A DNA stretch of 64,000 bases. It comes from Asparagopsis taxiformis. Taxonomy: Eukaryota; Rhodophyta; Florideophyceae; Bonnemaisoniales; Bonnemaisoniaceae. Position numbers and translations under genes: made by a program. Positions 1 through 10,413 of the stretch are shown here, one piece after another. Positions within the stretch are counted from its first letter, which is position 1. Each line of letters starts with the position of its first letter. The stretch covers positions 1 through 64,000 of the forward strand of contig JALQPE010000171.1 of the NCBI GenBank assembly GCA_030407315.1. Reading direction: 5' to 3'. The notes beneath the pieces were generated by a model. That model was not told the origin of the DNA and made no database searches. It worked only from the letters and a program-made list of their open reading frames with translations.

Positions 1-488
1 CTTGGGGGGACAATCTCAACGGCAGAATCGGGGAAACGGGCGGAGTCTTCGTCAACTCATCACCGGAAAGCAGTGGCTTGTTGTTGATCGGTGGGTTTAT
101 CAACAACGGCCTGCTCTTCTCCCCGGCGGATTGGTCTGTACCACAACCGGCTCTTCTTCTCGAGGCGTGTGCTCCCCGTCGAGCGAAGTCGCTGTGAAAC
201 GGCGGCGGATGCCATGCGAAGCAGGCTCATGTTCGACATTCCGCTGCTTCTTGTGAGTGAGTCTCACATTGGCAGCAGAAGGGCGGCGTTTGCGTCGAGC
301 CTAGTCTTCTTCTTCAATGTCGGATTGAAAAAACTCTTTCAAGTTCGTTCCAAATCCTGTAAACGCGTGGTTCTCCGTCGCATTCGAACCTCACTGCTCC
401 GGTCGTCCCTCTATACATTGCAATGGCATTGGGAGATGCCATTGCAACTCCTTCGGCTGCTTAACCGACCCAATTGCCATCTCTGTGC
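1..488. other. No recognisable gene
   Basis: This is the 3' flank of the minus-strand ParB-like gene. Short open frames exist on both strands but none has a composition or motif that I recognise, and no repeat of the families seen further right is visible here. Confidence 0.5.
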
Positions 489-2167
489 TCAGAAATGACT
501 TGCGCATAATACTCTTTGGGGCCCATACGCAGCGTACAGAGAATTTGCTATTGCAGTCACGCGACGGACGTATGTATAGAAGTCGTTCACGTCAAAGCGT
601 CCATCCGGACGTCCACCATGAGCAGGGTTCAAGTACTCCGAAAGACCACGCAAGACGAAGACAAAGTTTTCTTCCAGCAACTCGCGCACTATCTTGTGGT
701 CCAGGTGCGTTATCCCAATCTCGTTGCGGCGCTCAGAATTGTTCAGCTCACGCAACACTTCGTCGAGAACAGGATGCTTCAGCGTTGCTATAGCCAAACG
801 CGTCCACCGCCGGGCCGTGTTCGTTGAATTCATCATCCCCATGAACTGCGCCTCGAACAATGTTCGGATGACATCAGACTCACGCAAGTCGCCAGCGTTT
901 TCCACGTTATTTGCAACAGCAATCGTACGGATGAACTGCTGGATGGACGACAAGATTCGAACCAGGGAGCGCTCCGTCAGTTGCGCGTCCCAGTCGTATG
1001 GTTCGACTCTGCACTCTTGTGGATGATCTCATGAGGCTGAAGATCACTGTCGTCCTTGCGGCGAAGGTAGTACACATCCAGAGGCTGAGAAACCCAGCGC
1101 AAGCGGTTTGCGTCCTGTGGCAGCTTGGTTCTGTGCATACGGGTGAGGCGCGTGAAGTCATCGGCAATGCTATGCATAGCATTGAGACGATGCAGTCCGT
1201 CGATCACGGTCACGTTCGCATTGGCATGGAATTTGCCATTCTGGAACAGACGCGTGTCGGCGGGCAGATGCGTGTTGCGACCTCAGCACCGTCACAGTGA
1301 TACGCGAAGAGCTCACATACCCCACAGCCAACATATTGTTGCGCAGGTCCTCCACGTGGTCTTCTTTCACATCCCGAAGGGTCACGGCCGGTTCCACTAG
1401 CTGCCTCACCAACACAGTCGCTCCTTCTCCGACGTAATCCGACGTCACAAACTTGGGCACCGTAATTTGCGTCCCCTGCTGCTCACGAATGCTTTCCGCC
1501 ACCTCCGGTTCGTCGTCCACTTCGGTTACGTCCTGCGTAGTAGCTTCGGTGACGTTGGAGCGAGCAGGGTGCTTCGTGCCTCCACTGGAGGGTCTTGCAG
1601 AGCGAGCAGGGCGCTTCGTGCCTCCCGAAACCGGGACGGAGCGTGCTGGATGCTTCGTACCCCCCGAACCAGTGATTTCGCCTGCCGGACCGGTACTGGG
1701 CATCCGTCCCGAGCTGGCCTGGTTCGTCGCTGCGTTGAAGTTTGACGCTGCAGCAGGGGTACGAATGTCGCTAGGGCCATCCTCCGCAGCGGGGCGCATC
1801 ATCCGAGTATCCCAAGGGTAAAACGCCGCGGCGTATGCTCCACCCATCGTCTCCGGCGGTCCCTCGGCGCCATCAAACATGTACGGAACGGGAGGTCCTT
1901 GAACTTGTCCTTAGTCGCAATGTTGCGCACGACGATGTAGTCGGCCTCGTCGGTTTCCGGCAGCTTGTGGTTGTGCAGCGTGCGCGGAAGGCCAACATCG
2001 CCACCAGCAGTGCTCACCGAAGCCGTCCCAATATGCACAGCCGCACCGTCCACGTCCGCAAACAAATTGACATCGACGCCGCGCTTGAGTCCGCGCGACT
2101 CCGCTGACGCGCTCACTTGATCGCCGCAAACCGTTGAAAACAAACTGCTGAAATGCGTATCCGCCAT
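489..2167 (-). pseudogene. ParB/sulfiredoxin-like domain protein, frameshifted
   Basis: I chose the ATG at 2167 (protein begins MADTHFSSLF). The coding sense then runs through four overlapping frames to the TGA at 489-491, so about three single-base shifts are needed, near 1,885, near 1,270 and near 1,015; the protein would be about 550 residues. The middle holds a ParB N-terminal-like domain: a segment reading VRQLVEPAVTLRDVKEDHV (about 1,390-1,330), then the signature VTVIDGLHRLNAM at about 1,215-1,175, matching the G-x-H/N-R box of ParB and sulfiredoxin folds. Before it lie three copies of SGGTK(H/R)PARS (about 1,690-1,560), a short basic repeat. The C-terminal 150 residues are helical and unrecognised. 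ParB-type domains bind nucleotides and DNA or act as nucleases in prokaryotes; in phages they are often paired or fused with DNA methyltransferases, and a methyltransferase gene lies 2.5 kb away, divergently oriented. Whether the shifts are decay or assembly errors cannot be told here. The family call is fairly firm for the signature box, weak for exact function. Confidence 0.55.
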
Positions 2168-2440
2168 GATTGTTGAGTTGGAAAGTAAAAGAGATGGTTG
2201 ACGTTGACGTATTCGAGTGATGTGGATGGTAGGTTTCACGTTGCTTGAAGAATGGTCGTGAACGCCAATCGCTGGAAATAATAACACAATACAACCGAAA
2301 TTTTGTTAGGTACACACCTATCGTGACCGCTGGAATGCAAGACAGGCAATCGAGATGTGAGTGTCCGTTCGGAACGGGCCCGAGTCGGGCTCTCGAAACC
2401 TGACGAGGTGGCGTGAAGCAGGCAGTGTCCTTGATGTGTA

Positions 2441-2712
2441 ATGTGTTAAAATTACAGCTGTCAAGCTAGGCGGCTTTTGGGGCGGCTGCGAGCACCCTTT
2501 ATCCGGGGAACACCCTGATTTGAGTTAAAATTTGGGCTATTCTCAAAAACATGCACATGTGAACATGTTTTTGAGATGGGTGTGTGCCGTACGGCACAAT
2601 CGACGCCCAAATCGTTGATTTTTGCAAGATTTTGTGCCCGAAATTTTAGAATTTCTGGGCTGGCCAGCAGTGCATCGAGCTGGACATCCACCGGACGTCC
2701 ATTTCAGGTTGA
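2441..2712 (-). repeat. Inverted repeat copy 1, candidate left terminal repeat
   Basis: The inner part (2513-2707) is a copy of a repeat that starts CCTGATTTGA, carries a hairpin of 12-bp arms CTCAAAAACATG/CATGTTTTTGAG, then a perfect palindrome GTGCCGTACGGCAC, and ends near a GGACATCCACCGGACGTCC segment. The outer part (2441-2512) also matches, in reverse complement, the sequence at 8,501-8,560, including ACAGCTGTAATT and GGTGCTCGC. The shared stretch is therefore about 270 bp against about 200 bp on the right, in opposite orientation, as expected for terminal inverted repeats of an element of about 6.1 kb. Confidence 0.6.
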
Positions 2713-2969
2713 TCGTGTGCTGCTACATCCACGCATTGCAGCAACTAGGCGGTTCACTACATAAAGTTGCACGGAATAGAGTACGTGATAGGTGAGATGT
2801 GTTGGAGTGGCGACCATGATGAAACACGGAAGAAGAGCGACCTAGCATCTTCTTGAAGCCTGGAATCGACCATCTTTCGCGCATTAGCCTTACAGTTAGT
2901 GCTTACAGAAGCCAGTGATGACCCCGCTCGGGGCGGCGGCTCCGGTCCTGGGGCCGTTGTGGCCAATTA

Positions 2970-3135
2970 GACACCTGATTTGAATTAAAATTTGGGCTAT
3001 TCTCAAAAACATGCACATGTGAACATGTTTTTGAGATGGGGGTGTGCCGTACGGCACTTTCGACCGCCTAAATCGAAAAATTTTGCAATTTTTTTCCTGC
3101 CCGAAATTCTACAATTCTGGGCTGGCCAGTAATGC
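2970..3135 (+). repeat. Hairpin-palindrome repeat copy 2
   Basis: Same family as 2513-2707: begins CCTGATTTGAATTAAAATTT, has the 12-bp hairpin arms and the palindrome GTGCCGTACGGCAC, then a diverged AT-rich tail with CTGGGCTGGCCAG. The downstream 3,136-3,627 holds no gene that I can recognise. Confidence 0.75.
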
Positions 3136-3627
3136 ATTAGCTATCTCCTCTAAACCGATTCTAACAAGCAGAAAGAATCCTCTCCTTCATGACGATGCTC
3201 TCCATCGTCTTTTCAAGCATTTCCGTACGAAAAATAATCGAAAAACATATTTGACTTTAACCTAACAGCTATCGCGAGCACCGTACTCAGCTATATTTCC
3301 TCTGTAATTTCCTTCCTCCAACCAATCAATAGCCGCTTGGTCACAGGCTAAAAGCCTTCCACTATCTGTCCTATCCATCGAAGACCCTCGGAGGGTTCGA
3401 TCCAGGCCTTGATCACCCATGATGGGTGTGCAACCCGAGAAAATGAAAATGGAACATATTGCGACAGGGACGAGATATCATTCCATGAAAGAGAACTTCT
3501 CTTTCGTTTACTTTTTTCTAACAAGATTCTAAACGTCTACAAACCCTATGTCGTCCGTCCGTTTTCATCCCGGAGAGATGTGGATGTGAGGTAAGACGCA
3601 GTGGTGATGTTGTGTTGATTCCCACAG

Positions 3628-3866
3628 ACGGAGGTGGAGGAGGTGGCTACGGAGGAAGCCTGGAGAACTTGTCCGGTACTGACATCTCACATGTTGCCAT
3701 TAACGGAGGTGGTGGAGGAGGCTATGGTGCAAGCCTGGAGACATGTGACTCACATCTCGCAGATGTCAGTACCCATGGATGAGAAGAAAAGCATGTTGAG
3801 GTGCGGTTCGGATATTCGATCCATTAACGGAGGTGGTGGAGGAGGCTATGGTGGAAGCCTGGAGAA
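3628..3866 (+). repeat. Three glycine-rich modules, remnant of a coding repeat
   Basis: Three copies of a module that reads NGGGGGGYGxSLE when translated lie at 3628, 3702 and 3826. The first two are in one open frame and are separated by a stretch reading TDISHVA; the third is in a different frame after a stop. An AG acceptor-like CCCACAG precedes the first copy. This looks like the relic of a protein built from Gly-rich repeats; function unknown. Confidence 0.4.
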
Positions 3867-4162
3867 GAATAGAGTAGTCCTATACCCATGGATCACAAGA
3901 AGACGTTGTTGGGCTCCTTTTCGAAGCCCATTCGTCTCTTGAATAAATTTAGCACCCAAATCATATACGATTGCCGAGTTGACACCCCGTATGTCTCGTT
4001 GGTAGAAATAGCAGGGGTTCCACCACTCAGCTGGCGGGAAGTAGTTACTGATTATATGAGATATGGCTTAGCTCCCGCCAAAACCGATAGCTCTGGGCTC
4101 AGGTTCTCCAAATGTGGTTATACGAATGTGTTCTGACAATGCTAGAAGACGAATATCTGCAT

Positions 4163-4372
4163 CCTGATTTGAATTAAAATTTGGGCTATTCTCAAAAACA
4201 TGCACATGTGAACATGTTTTTGAGATGGGGGTGTGCCGTACGGCACAATCGACCGCCAAATCGATGTTTTTTGCAATATTTTTGCTGCCCGAAATTGTAG
4301 AATTTCTGGTCTGGCCAGCAATGCATCTGAGCTGGACATCCCCATGTCCAGTGGCCGTCCGGATGTCGCTCA
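4163..4372 (+). repeat. Hairpin-palindrome repeat copy 3
   Basis: Begins CCTGATTTGAATTAAAATTT at 4163, with the same 12-bp arm hairpin and the GTGCCGTACGGCAC palindrome, continuing through CTGGCCAGCAATGCAT and GAGCTGGACATCC. It lies 320 bp upstream of the methyltransferase-SET gene. Its outer end is mirrored by the copy ending at 8,500, so it could also be one end of a smaller element. Confidence 0.75.
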
Positions 4373-4404
4373 CCTGGTAAGCGTGATGCACCTGTGACAA
4401 CCTA

Positions 4405-4434
4405 TGTGACTGCAGTCACAGCCGCCATGGCGGC
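4405..4434. other. Two adjacent perfect palindromes upstream of the methyltransferase gene
   Basis: TGTGACTGCAGTCACA (4405-4420) is followed without a gap by GCCGCCATGGCGGC (4421-4434); both are perfect. Two dyads back to back, 260 bp before the start codon, are the kind of site that a dimeric DNA-binding protein or a methyltransferase could recognise. Function is inference. Confidence 0.6.
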
Positions 4435-4692
4435 CGTGCAGTACAACCCTCAAAGACAGGGAATCACAATCTTTTTAAAATTTTTGTCTACCACGTATCC
4501 GTCACAACTTATTACCTACACCGGTTACGGGTTTCAAGACCTTTCCAGTGCTGTGTACCCGTATACTCTGTTCCGTTCGATATCAACCAGTGTTCCTCAC
4601 GAAAGAGTGCAAACGTCACGAGATACGTCGTCAAATTTGACTGTCTCGCCGAGCGGTCGCCATCCTGTACCGAATTTTCCACTCATTCCATT

Positions 4693-7600
4693 ATGACGAA
4701 TAAGCGCAGGCGCAACAGCAATCCGATCGTTGACGACGCAACCGTGCCAATTCTGCGCGAACCCGCTAGCCCTTGGGAGGATTCTAGTGACATGGGTACA
4801 CGTCGAAACGTAGGTCGCGCCGCCCGCGAAACTACTCTCGCTGGCAAAGACTTCCTCCGCCTCTTGCTGGATTTGTTCGCCCACTCAAGTTTCGCAGACT
4901 TGACGGACAAGCCGGGAGGTTTCACATACGCGGACCTTGGCGCTTGGGTTGCGCAGGGCACGGAAGAACAATTTCTGGCGCTGCAAGGTCGACTCAGCAT
5001 GGCCTTCAGCGGTCGTTCGAAGAATGCTGGAGTCGAGGCGGATGTTGCCGAAATCGTCATGGCAGAGATGAACGTTGAGCGAGCCAAGCAGATTGTTCGT
5101 CTGGCATTACCCATTGCCGAGTTTTCAAGACAGGATGAGCGTATCGGGCAATGGGTTGAGCACTGCATCCTTTCTGGGATCGTGCCGCAGACCTTCCTTA
5201 TTGGATGTAACATGCTTCCTTCGCCACTACAGGCGCCGCAGCGCGGGGAACCAAGCGCCTTCGTTCTTGCTCCACCGGAAACGTTCGAGGTATTGATGTA
5301 TTTCCAAGCGTTGTCTATCATCCGAAATCACAACAAGAACCTGCCGCGTCGCCGAATAGGCGACGCGGCCGAAGAGGGGAACGAAGCCGCACGCGTCCCA
5401 GCCCATCGGAAAAGCACTAATCGAGCTTGTTACGTGGTTCAAGTTTTATACCATGCTTGGACCGATGTGGCCTTCGCCGCAAAGTTTTCCAGCTTCGAAG
5501 AGTTGATGGCGCCGTACATCATTTTCGACAGCAGTGAGCATTGGTTTGACGTGCTCGATGAAGGTCTATTCGCACCGATGGAGCAGAAGCTAGATCTCTA
5601 CCACGACAAAGCTCCCCTATCTCATCCTGATGGATATGGTGGAAAAGTAGAGACAAGAACCAGTGCGCAGCACAGTGCATTTAGGGACCTTGTGAGGAAG
5701 TTCTTCGACCGGTTGCAGTTTCTTATCGTCAACCCGGACCTGTACACCTGGCCGGAGTCCGACCGCTGGGGGGCGCTGGAAATATACTTGTCAAGCGGAA
5801 ATCCGGACAAGCTGCCAGCGTACTTTGACACCCTCGACGAAGACGTTATGGCTGTCCTCCGCCCGGCACCACAAGCCGCGGACGCAGAAAAGGTCCCCAA
5901 GCCGGTTGATGACACTCCCACTCGTCGCAACACAGGAGGGAGAGGTTTGGTTCCGTCGACAAGACACACAACCAGGCTTCAACTTGGACCTGGGAGGACC
6001 AGTCTTACTGCCCAAGGGCCGTCTCCCCCGTCACCGTCACCCCATGCGACAGAAGAGCAGGAAAGTGAAGGGCAGGCTCTCGCAAAGGACTTTCTTTCGA
6101 AAATGAGTCAGTATTGCCGGGTGTACGACGTCCCTTTCGAAGATTTGGTCAGTGCCGACGAGAGCCGAGAACACGTGCCCATCACGGGCAACGTTCAGCT
6201 CATTCTGACTGATCCGCCCTACAATGTTCGTCGTAAGAGGAACGATTCCAACTCTTCGTACGACAGGCTAACTGCAGAAGATATGCAGGCTAGCATCGAA
6301 GTGTTTGACGAGCTGTTGCGCCCCGGTGGCCACGGCATCGTGTTCTGCTCCGTTTTGCAGTTCTACGAATGGTTCCATTACTTGGAAACGTACAAAGGAC
6401 CGCAGTCAGAAGGCCCAACCGATGCTGCTGCCAGTGATGACGGGTCGGATGAAGAAGAGGTTACGTCCATGAATTCGGACTCCGAAGCATCGCAGCACAG
6501 TGGCGAAGAAAGTGCGGATGAGGAGGAGGACGAGGAGGAGGAGGACGTCGTTCGGAATTCAGTTTTCTTCGTTGACGAGGTACCTCTGTTGTTTGTCCGA
6601 CTACCTGGGCACCTCTATCAAATGCCGGGGCGGAAGAGGTACCAACGCATGAACATGGCAGAGGTCGCTATCCACTTCTGGAAGCGAGGTGTTCCGTTCA
6701 AGACGGAAGCGAGATGGTGGCCTATAGGAACCACGGATACATGGACGGCACGTACCCGGCGTGGTGCAACGTCACCATCAATATGCCCGCCATCGATTCG
6801 AATGAGATGGTGTGGCGAACAAGGAGCACAACCGGTGCTACGGTCAGAGTTCGTGCAGAGCAGAAGAGCGTCGCTCTCATGATGGAGTTGATCAGCCAGC
6901 ATTCACAGCCTGGTGATATTGTTGTCGATCCATTCTCTGGCACTTTCGCAACGGGAAAAGCAGCTATGAGCTTGCCTGAGCACCGTGTTTTCGTCGGCAG
7001 TGACATGGACAAATTGTGTGTGGCACGATCGCTTCCAAAGCTGTGTGCAGTCATGTCACGTGTAATTCTTTCAAACAACACTGACATGAGGGTCACGACA
7101 GAAGCGAAACAGAGTGCTGAGAAGTTCTTGGCGTCCCCCTCTGTCACGATGCGTACGCAGAGGGAACGCAGGATCATCGAACCCCCACCTGGCCTTCCCC
7201 TGTACCAGAGGTTCCCGAAATATATTCGGCAGTACCTCTGGCAGCTGTGCCCAGAGTCGATTGCGTCGCACGAGCACATGGAAAAACCGGTACATTATTG
7301 GCCACCTTCCCTGCGCCGCTGGTTGCAAACTGAAAACCCTCGCGTGATGCGGGCACACGATTGTGTTGCGAAAAAATTGAGCGTTCGACCATCGCTGATT
7401 AAGCATCCAAATGCAGGAAGAGGGCTCTTCGCTGAACAGACATTTAATGTTGGCGACGAAGTATGTGCATACTACGGAACTGTTGTGTACTCTGATATGA
7501 GCAAGGAGTCGATGAGGTTCGCGTACGGAGAGGGTCACATGGCGATAACGAAGGAAACATTCTTGATGTATGCCATCAAGCTGTATGCAACAGCGGAGGA

Positions 7601-7889
7601 CGACGAAAACATCGAGCATCCAATTTGGATTGTTCCGGCTCCGTTCTGTTCGGCGCAGTTCATCAACGACCCGCGGTATTTGCGAGGTGAGGACACTCCG
7701 GCGGAAGACACCAGGCGGATGGCCAACGTCGAGTTTGTCGAGAACTACAGCAGCGGTTCGACGGGGAAGAAGCTCAAGGCGAAGGACCTAGAAAATCCGA
7801 AGATCATTGTAGTACGTGCAATCCGCGATATCCGTCCGGGGCAGGAGCTCTACGTTCATTATGGGACAGCGTTTAGAGCATGGAATTAG
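4693..7889 (+). CDS. DNA methyltransferase (beta class) joined to a SET domain, one frameshift
   Basis: The first frame opens at 4693 and runs to 6882; the sense passes near 6,705-6,715 into a second frame that ends at 7889, giving about 1,060 residues. Residues 1-470 are unrecognised. LILTDPPYNVRR puts the catalytic DPPY at residues 507-510, followed by a very acidic insert (nt 6,430-6,550). The second frame supplies the AdoMet-binding motif VVDPFSGTFATG (nt 6,920-6,960), so motif IV precedes motif I, the order of beta-class N6-adenine or N4-cytosine methyltransferases. A C-terminal SET domain follows (nt 7,380-7,880): GRGLFA, FINDPR in place of the usual NH(S/C), NVEFVE, and ELYVHYG near the end. 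Together they could methylate DNA and protein lysine. No slippery heptamer is visible at the shift, so it is a mutation, an assembly error or an unrecognised junction. DNA target and histone target are unknown. Confidence 0.75.
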
Positions 7890-8106
7890 GGTCACGAAAG
7901 ATGTTTTCATTTCGACTACAAATAAAGCTACGTTCCAGAGTTGAAGTATATCATATAATGCAGCATGTCCAGCCACCATTAGTCCAGGGTGAAACCTATC
8001 GGCAGTACTCGCCTGTCAAAAACCAATCGTTCACACTCTAGTGCACTTCGTCCGAGCAGTGCTGACTGCTTGGTTGCTGTATGCGTGCAGATGCAAAATA
8101 CAAGAC

Positions 8107-8267
8107 CAGTTGAAATGGACGCCCGGTGGATGTCCAGCTCAGTTGCATTGCTGTCCCAGAATTCTACAATTCAGGGCAGATGCAAAAAACATCGATTTCA
8201 GCGGTCGATTGTGCCGTACGGCACACCCCCATCTCATGTCACATGTGCATGTGAATGCCCAATCAGG
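8107..8267 (-). repeat. Hairpin-palindrome repeat copy 4, inverted and shortened
   Basis: Reverse-complement copy of the same family: GAGCTGGACATCC side at 8,110-8,150, the palindrome GTGCCGTACGGCAC at 8,211-8,224, and a shortened hairpin in which the long A/T arms are partly lost. The 7,890-8,106 stretch before it is the 3' flank of the methyltransferase-SET gene and contains an AATAAA at 7,920. Confidence 0.7.
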
Positions 8268-8349
8268 TGCATTGCAAGAGACGACGACTGGTGAAGCCTC
8301 GTAAGATCTGCAGTCAGTTCATATGCTAAGTTGTCATAGATGAATGCAC

Positions 8350-8562
8350 GTATTCATTGCATGGCCAGCCCAAATCTAAAATGCATTGTAAAAATCATCG
8401 ATTTCAGCGGGTCGTTGTGCCGTACGGCACACCCCCATCTCAAAAACATGTTCACATGTGCATGTTTTTGAGAATAGCCCAAATTTTAATTCAAATCAGG
8501 ACGTCTTCCGGACATAGGGGTGCTCGCGGCCTAGCTCTACAGCTGTAATTGTACCTCATTAA
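8350..8562 (+). repeat. Hairpin-palindrome repeat copy 5, candidate right terminal repeat
   Basis: Inverted copy of the family, ending CCCAAATTTTAATTCAAATC at about 8,499. The flank from 8,501 to 8,562 matches the reverse complement of 2,441-2,512 (shared GGTGCTCGC, CTAGCT and ACAGCTGTAATT). The outermost parts are thus mirrored over about 6.1 kb. The 8,563-8,733 stretch is the leader of the next gene; I see no clear TATA box in it. Confidence 0.65.
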
Positions 8563-8733
8563 ATACTGTTGATGACTGCCTACCGTATACAATCTGGGCT
8601 GTTGGCGTATTCTCCGGTACTTGACCTGACCTGAACGTTCATCGCAGACCGTTGTGGTTACCGACACTATACAGCAATCTTTTTTGTATCTCGTGCAACT
8701 CAATCGTTCCATCGCTTCCGGGAAGGCTTCATT

Positions 8734-10413
8734 ATGCCGCCGCGTATTGCGAAGAAAGCTCCAAAGCCTCCGGGCCTCCAGAAAACCCGGTCAGCAGCTG
8801 CTGTATCGAGTGCCCGACAATCCCGTGCGAAGAAGCGGTCTGGGCCTACCGGCAGCATTGAACCGCGGTCCGGTAGTCGCAAGACGGACCGGCGCAGAAC
8901 TGGGGATCCGCAGCGAGAAAGTGAGGAAGGAGGAACGGCGCGGAGAGAGATGGGGCTTGACCGAGGCAAGCGTGCTCGCAGGGACAGTGAACATCATGAT
9001 GATGACATGATAGTGGCTCAAAACATGTTGGAATTGCGGCAGAGTGCTATGGCAAAGGTAGTTCCTCCCGGGTTGGCAGATGCGGAGGTGCTGCAGACGG
9101 AGTCCCAGCCGGGGGTTCGCGAGACACTGGAGGCTGTGACCCCCACTGCGCCAACTATGCCGAGTACATCAGCCCCAGCAGGTAATGCAGTCAGGGACCC
9201 GAGGATAGCGGCAAGGGATGTTGTTTCTGAGCAACGTTCACAGGATGCCAACTATCATCGGCGGTCAGGTGGTACTGAGGGGAGAGAGCAGCCGGAGTGC
9301 GGGCCTCGTCACAACAGACTGTCATTGGTGCCAAATATGCGCGTAACGCCCCCGCGACGTCAGGCTATTGCCGATGGAGGACATCATATTCCCGATAGCG
9401 TGGGAGATGGGGGGACGGTGAGGGCAGAGAGGTTGCATCCGCCGGAATCCATCGATTTAATGGCGAGTCGCATCAATGCGCAGAAGAAGAAGATCGCGGA
9501 GCTGGAAAAAAAAGTGTTTAGCCAGGACATAGCAAACAAGGCGCTCACCACGGAGATAGTTGCGTTGGAGGCTAAGGTGAAGACTCTGCAGGCGGAAAAT
9601 GCCAGCCTTACTGCAATTGCGAGAACAGGTAGAATCAGTGATCACGGTGGCGGTAAGTCGAAAATACAGAAAGCCATTCCTGTGAAATACCTTGGAGTTC
9701 TTAGGGCGGTTGAGGAAAACCTGACAAAGTGGTGCAAGAACGAGACTATGGAGCTGGACCCTATAGCGGAACAAACGCAGAGACGTTGGACTGGACGTAC
9801 CATCGAGGTAGAGCCGGTAGAAGGGACACTTTGGAGCGAAAACGGTGTAGGATATATTGCTACCCCTCCGGGCTATATCATCAAGAATCTGCAGTGGTAT
9901 ACACCTTCGTACAGAGACGAGAGTGATCTGCTGAATGACTTGGTGCGACACGTACTGCGTCAAAGTCCGTGGTGTGATGTGTTTTCCGATGAGGAGCAGC
10001 GTGTGTGCTGTCAAGAGGCTGTGGCGGGGAGCAAGGAATTGAAAGTGAAGGTGACGCAGAAACTGTCCGACGTGATGAGTGCACGGAAGCGTAATGCGAG
10101 GGACAGATTGTTCGGTTCGCTGGGGTACACGAAATTAATGTCTAGATGCACGATGCTGACGACGCGAGCTGAGATGGACGAGCGAGAGGATCAAAAGCGC
10201 GAAGCGTCTGAGAAGCTTTTGAAACGGGAAAGCAACGGTGATTTGGATATGGGGAGGTGGCGAACGGCACCGTTCTCAGAGCTGCGATACAGCAAAGGCA
10301 TGGTTCCTGACAGCTTCGAAATGGAAGTGAATGGTGATGCATGGTTTAACAACCGAGTAGCTGTGAATGTGCTGGACATCTTCAGGGGTATTCGATACGA
10401 CCAGAACAAGTAA
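8734..10413 (+). CDS. Basic coiled-coil protein of a mobile element, function unknown
   Basis: The ORF is 559 residues and starts MPPRIAKKAPKPP. Residues 1-90 are rich in Arg, Lys and Ser and would suit nuclear targeting and DNA contact. Residues 90-235 are low in structure and Pro/Arg-rich. Residues about 245-290 form a clear coiled coil (heptads around AQKKKIAELEKKVFSQDI). The C-terminal 250 residues are a compact, Trp- and charge-rich domain with no motif that I recognise. The TAA overlaps the next gene's ATG by one base (TAATG). It faces a Plavaka-type transposase gene on the opposite strand; CACTA-superfamily elements commonly carry a second DNA-binding gene beside the transposase, and this is a candidate for that role by position only. 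Confidence 0.6.
   Translation: MPPRIAKKAPKPPGLQKTRSAAAVSSARQSRAKKRSGPTGSIEPRSGSRKTDRRRTGDPQRESEEGGTARREMGLDRGKRARRDSEHHDDDMIVAQNMLELRQSAMAKVVPPGLADAEVLQTESQPGVRETLEAVTPTAPTMPSTSAPAGNAVRDPRIAARDVVSEQRSQDANYHRRSGGTEGREQPECGPRHNRLSLVPNMRVTPPRRQAIADGGHHIPDSVGDGGTVRAERLHPPESIDLMASRINAQKKKIAELEKKVFSQDIANKALTTEIVALEAKVKTLQAENASLTAIARTGRISDHGGGKSKIQKAIPVKYLGVLRAVEENLTKWCKNETMELDPIAEQTQRRWTGRTIEVEPVEGTLWSENGVGYIATPPGYIIKNLQWYTPSYRDESDLLNDLVRHVLRQSPWCDVFSDEEQRVCCQEAVAGSKELKVKVTQKLSDVMSARKRNARDRLFGSLGYTKLMSRCTMLTTRAEMDEREDQKREASEKLLKRESNGDLDMGRWRTAPFSELRYSKGMVPDSFEMEVNGDAWFNNRVAVNVLDIFRGIRYDQNK

Noticed and set aside
3335..3410. Possible tRNA because of GGGTTCGATCC near 3,394
   Set aside because: The bases around the box do not form a T stem, and no acceptor or anticodon stems can be drawn.
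6690..6725. Programmed -1 frameshift in the methyltransferase-SET gene
   Set aside because: No X-XXY-YYZ heptamer or clear downstream stem is visible; a mutation or assembly error is simpler.
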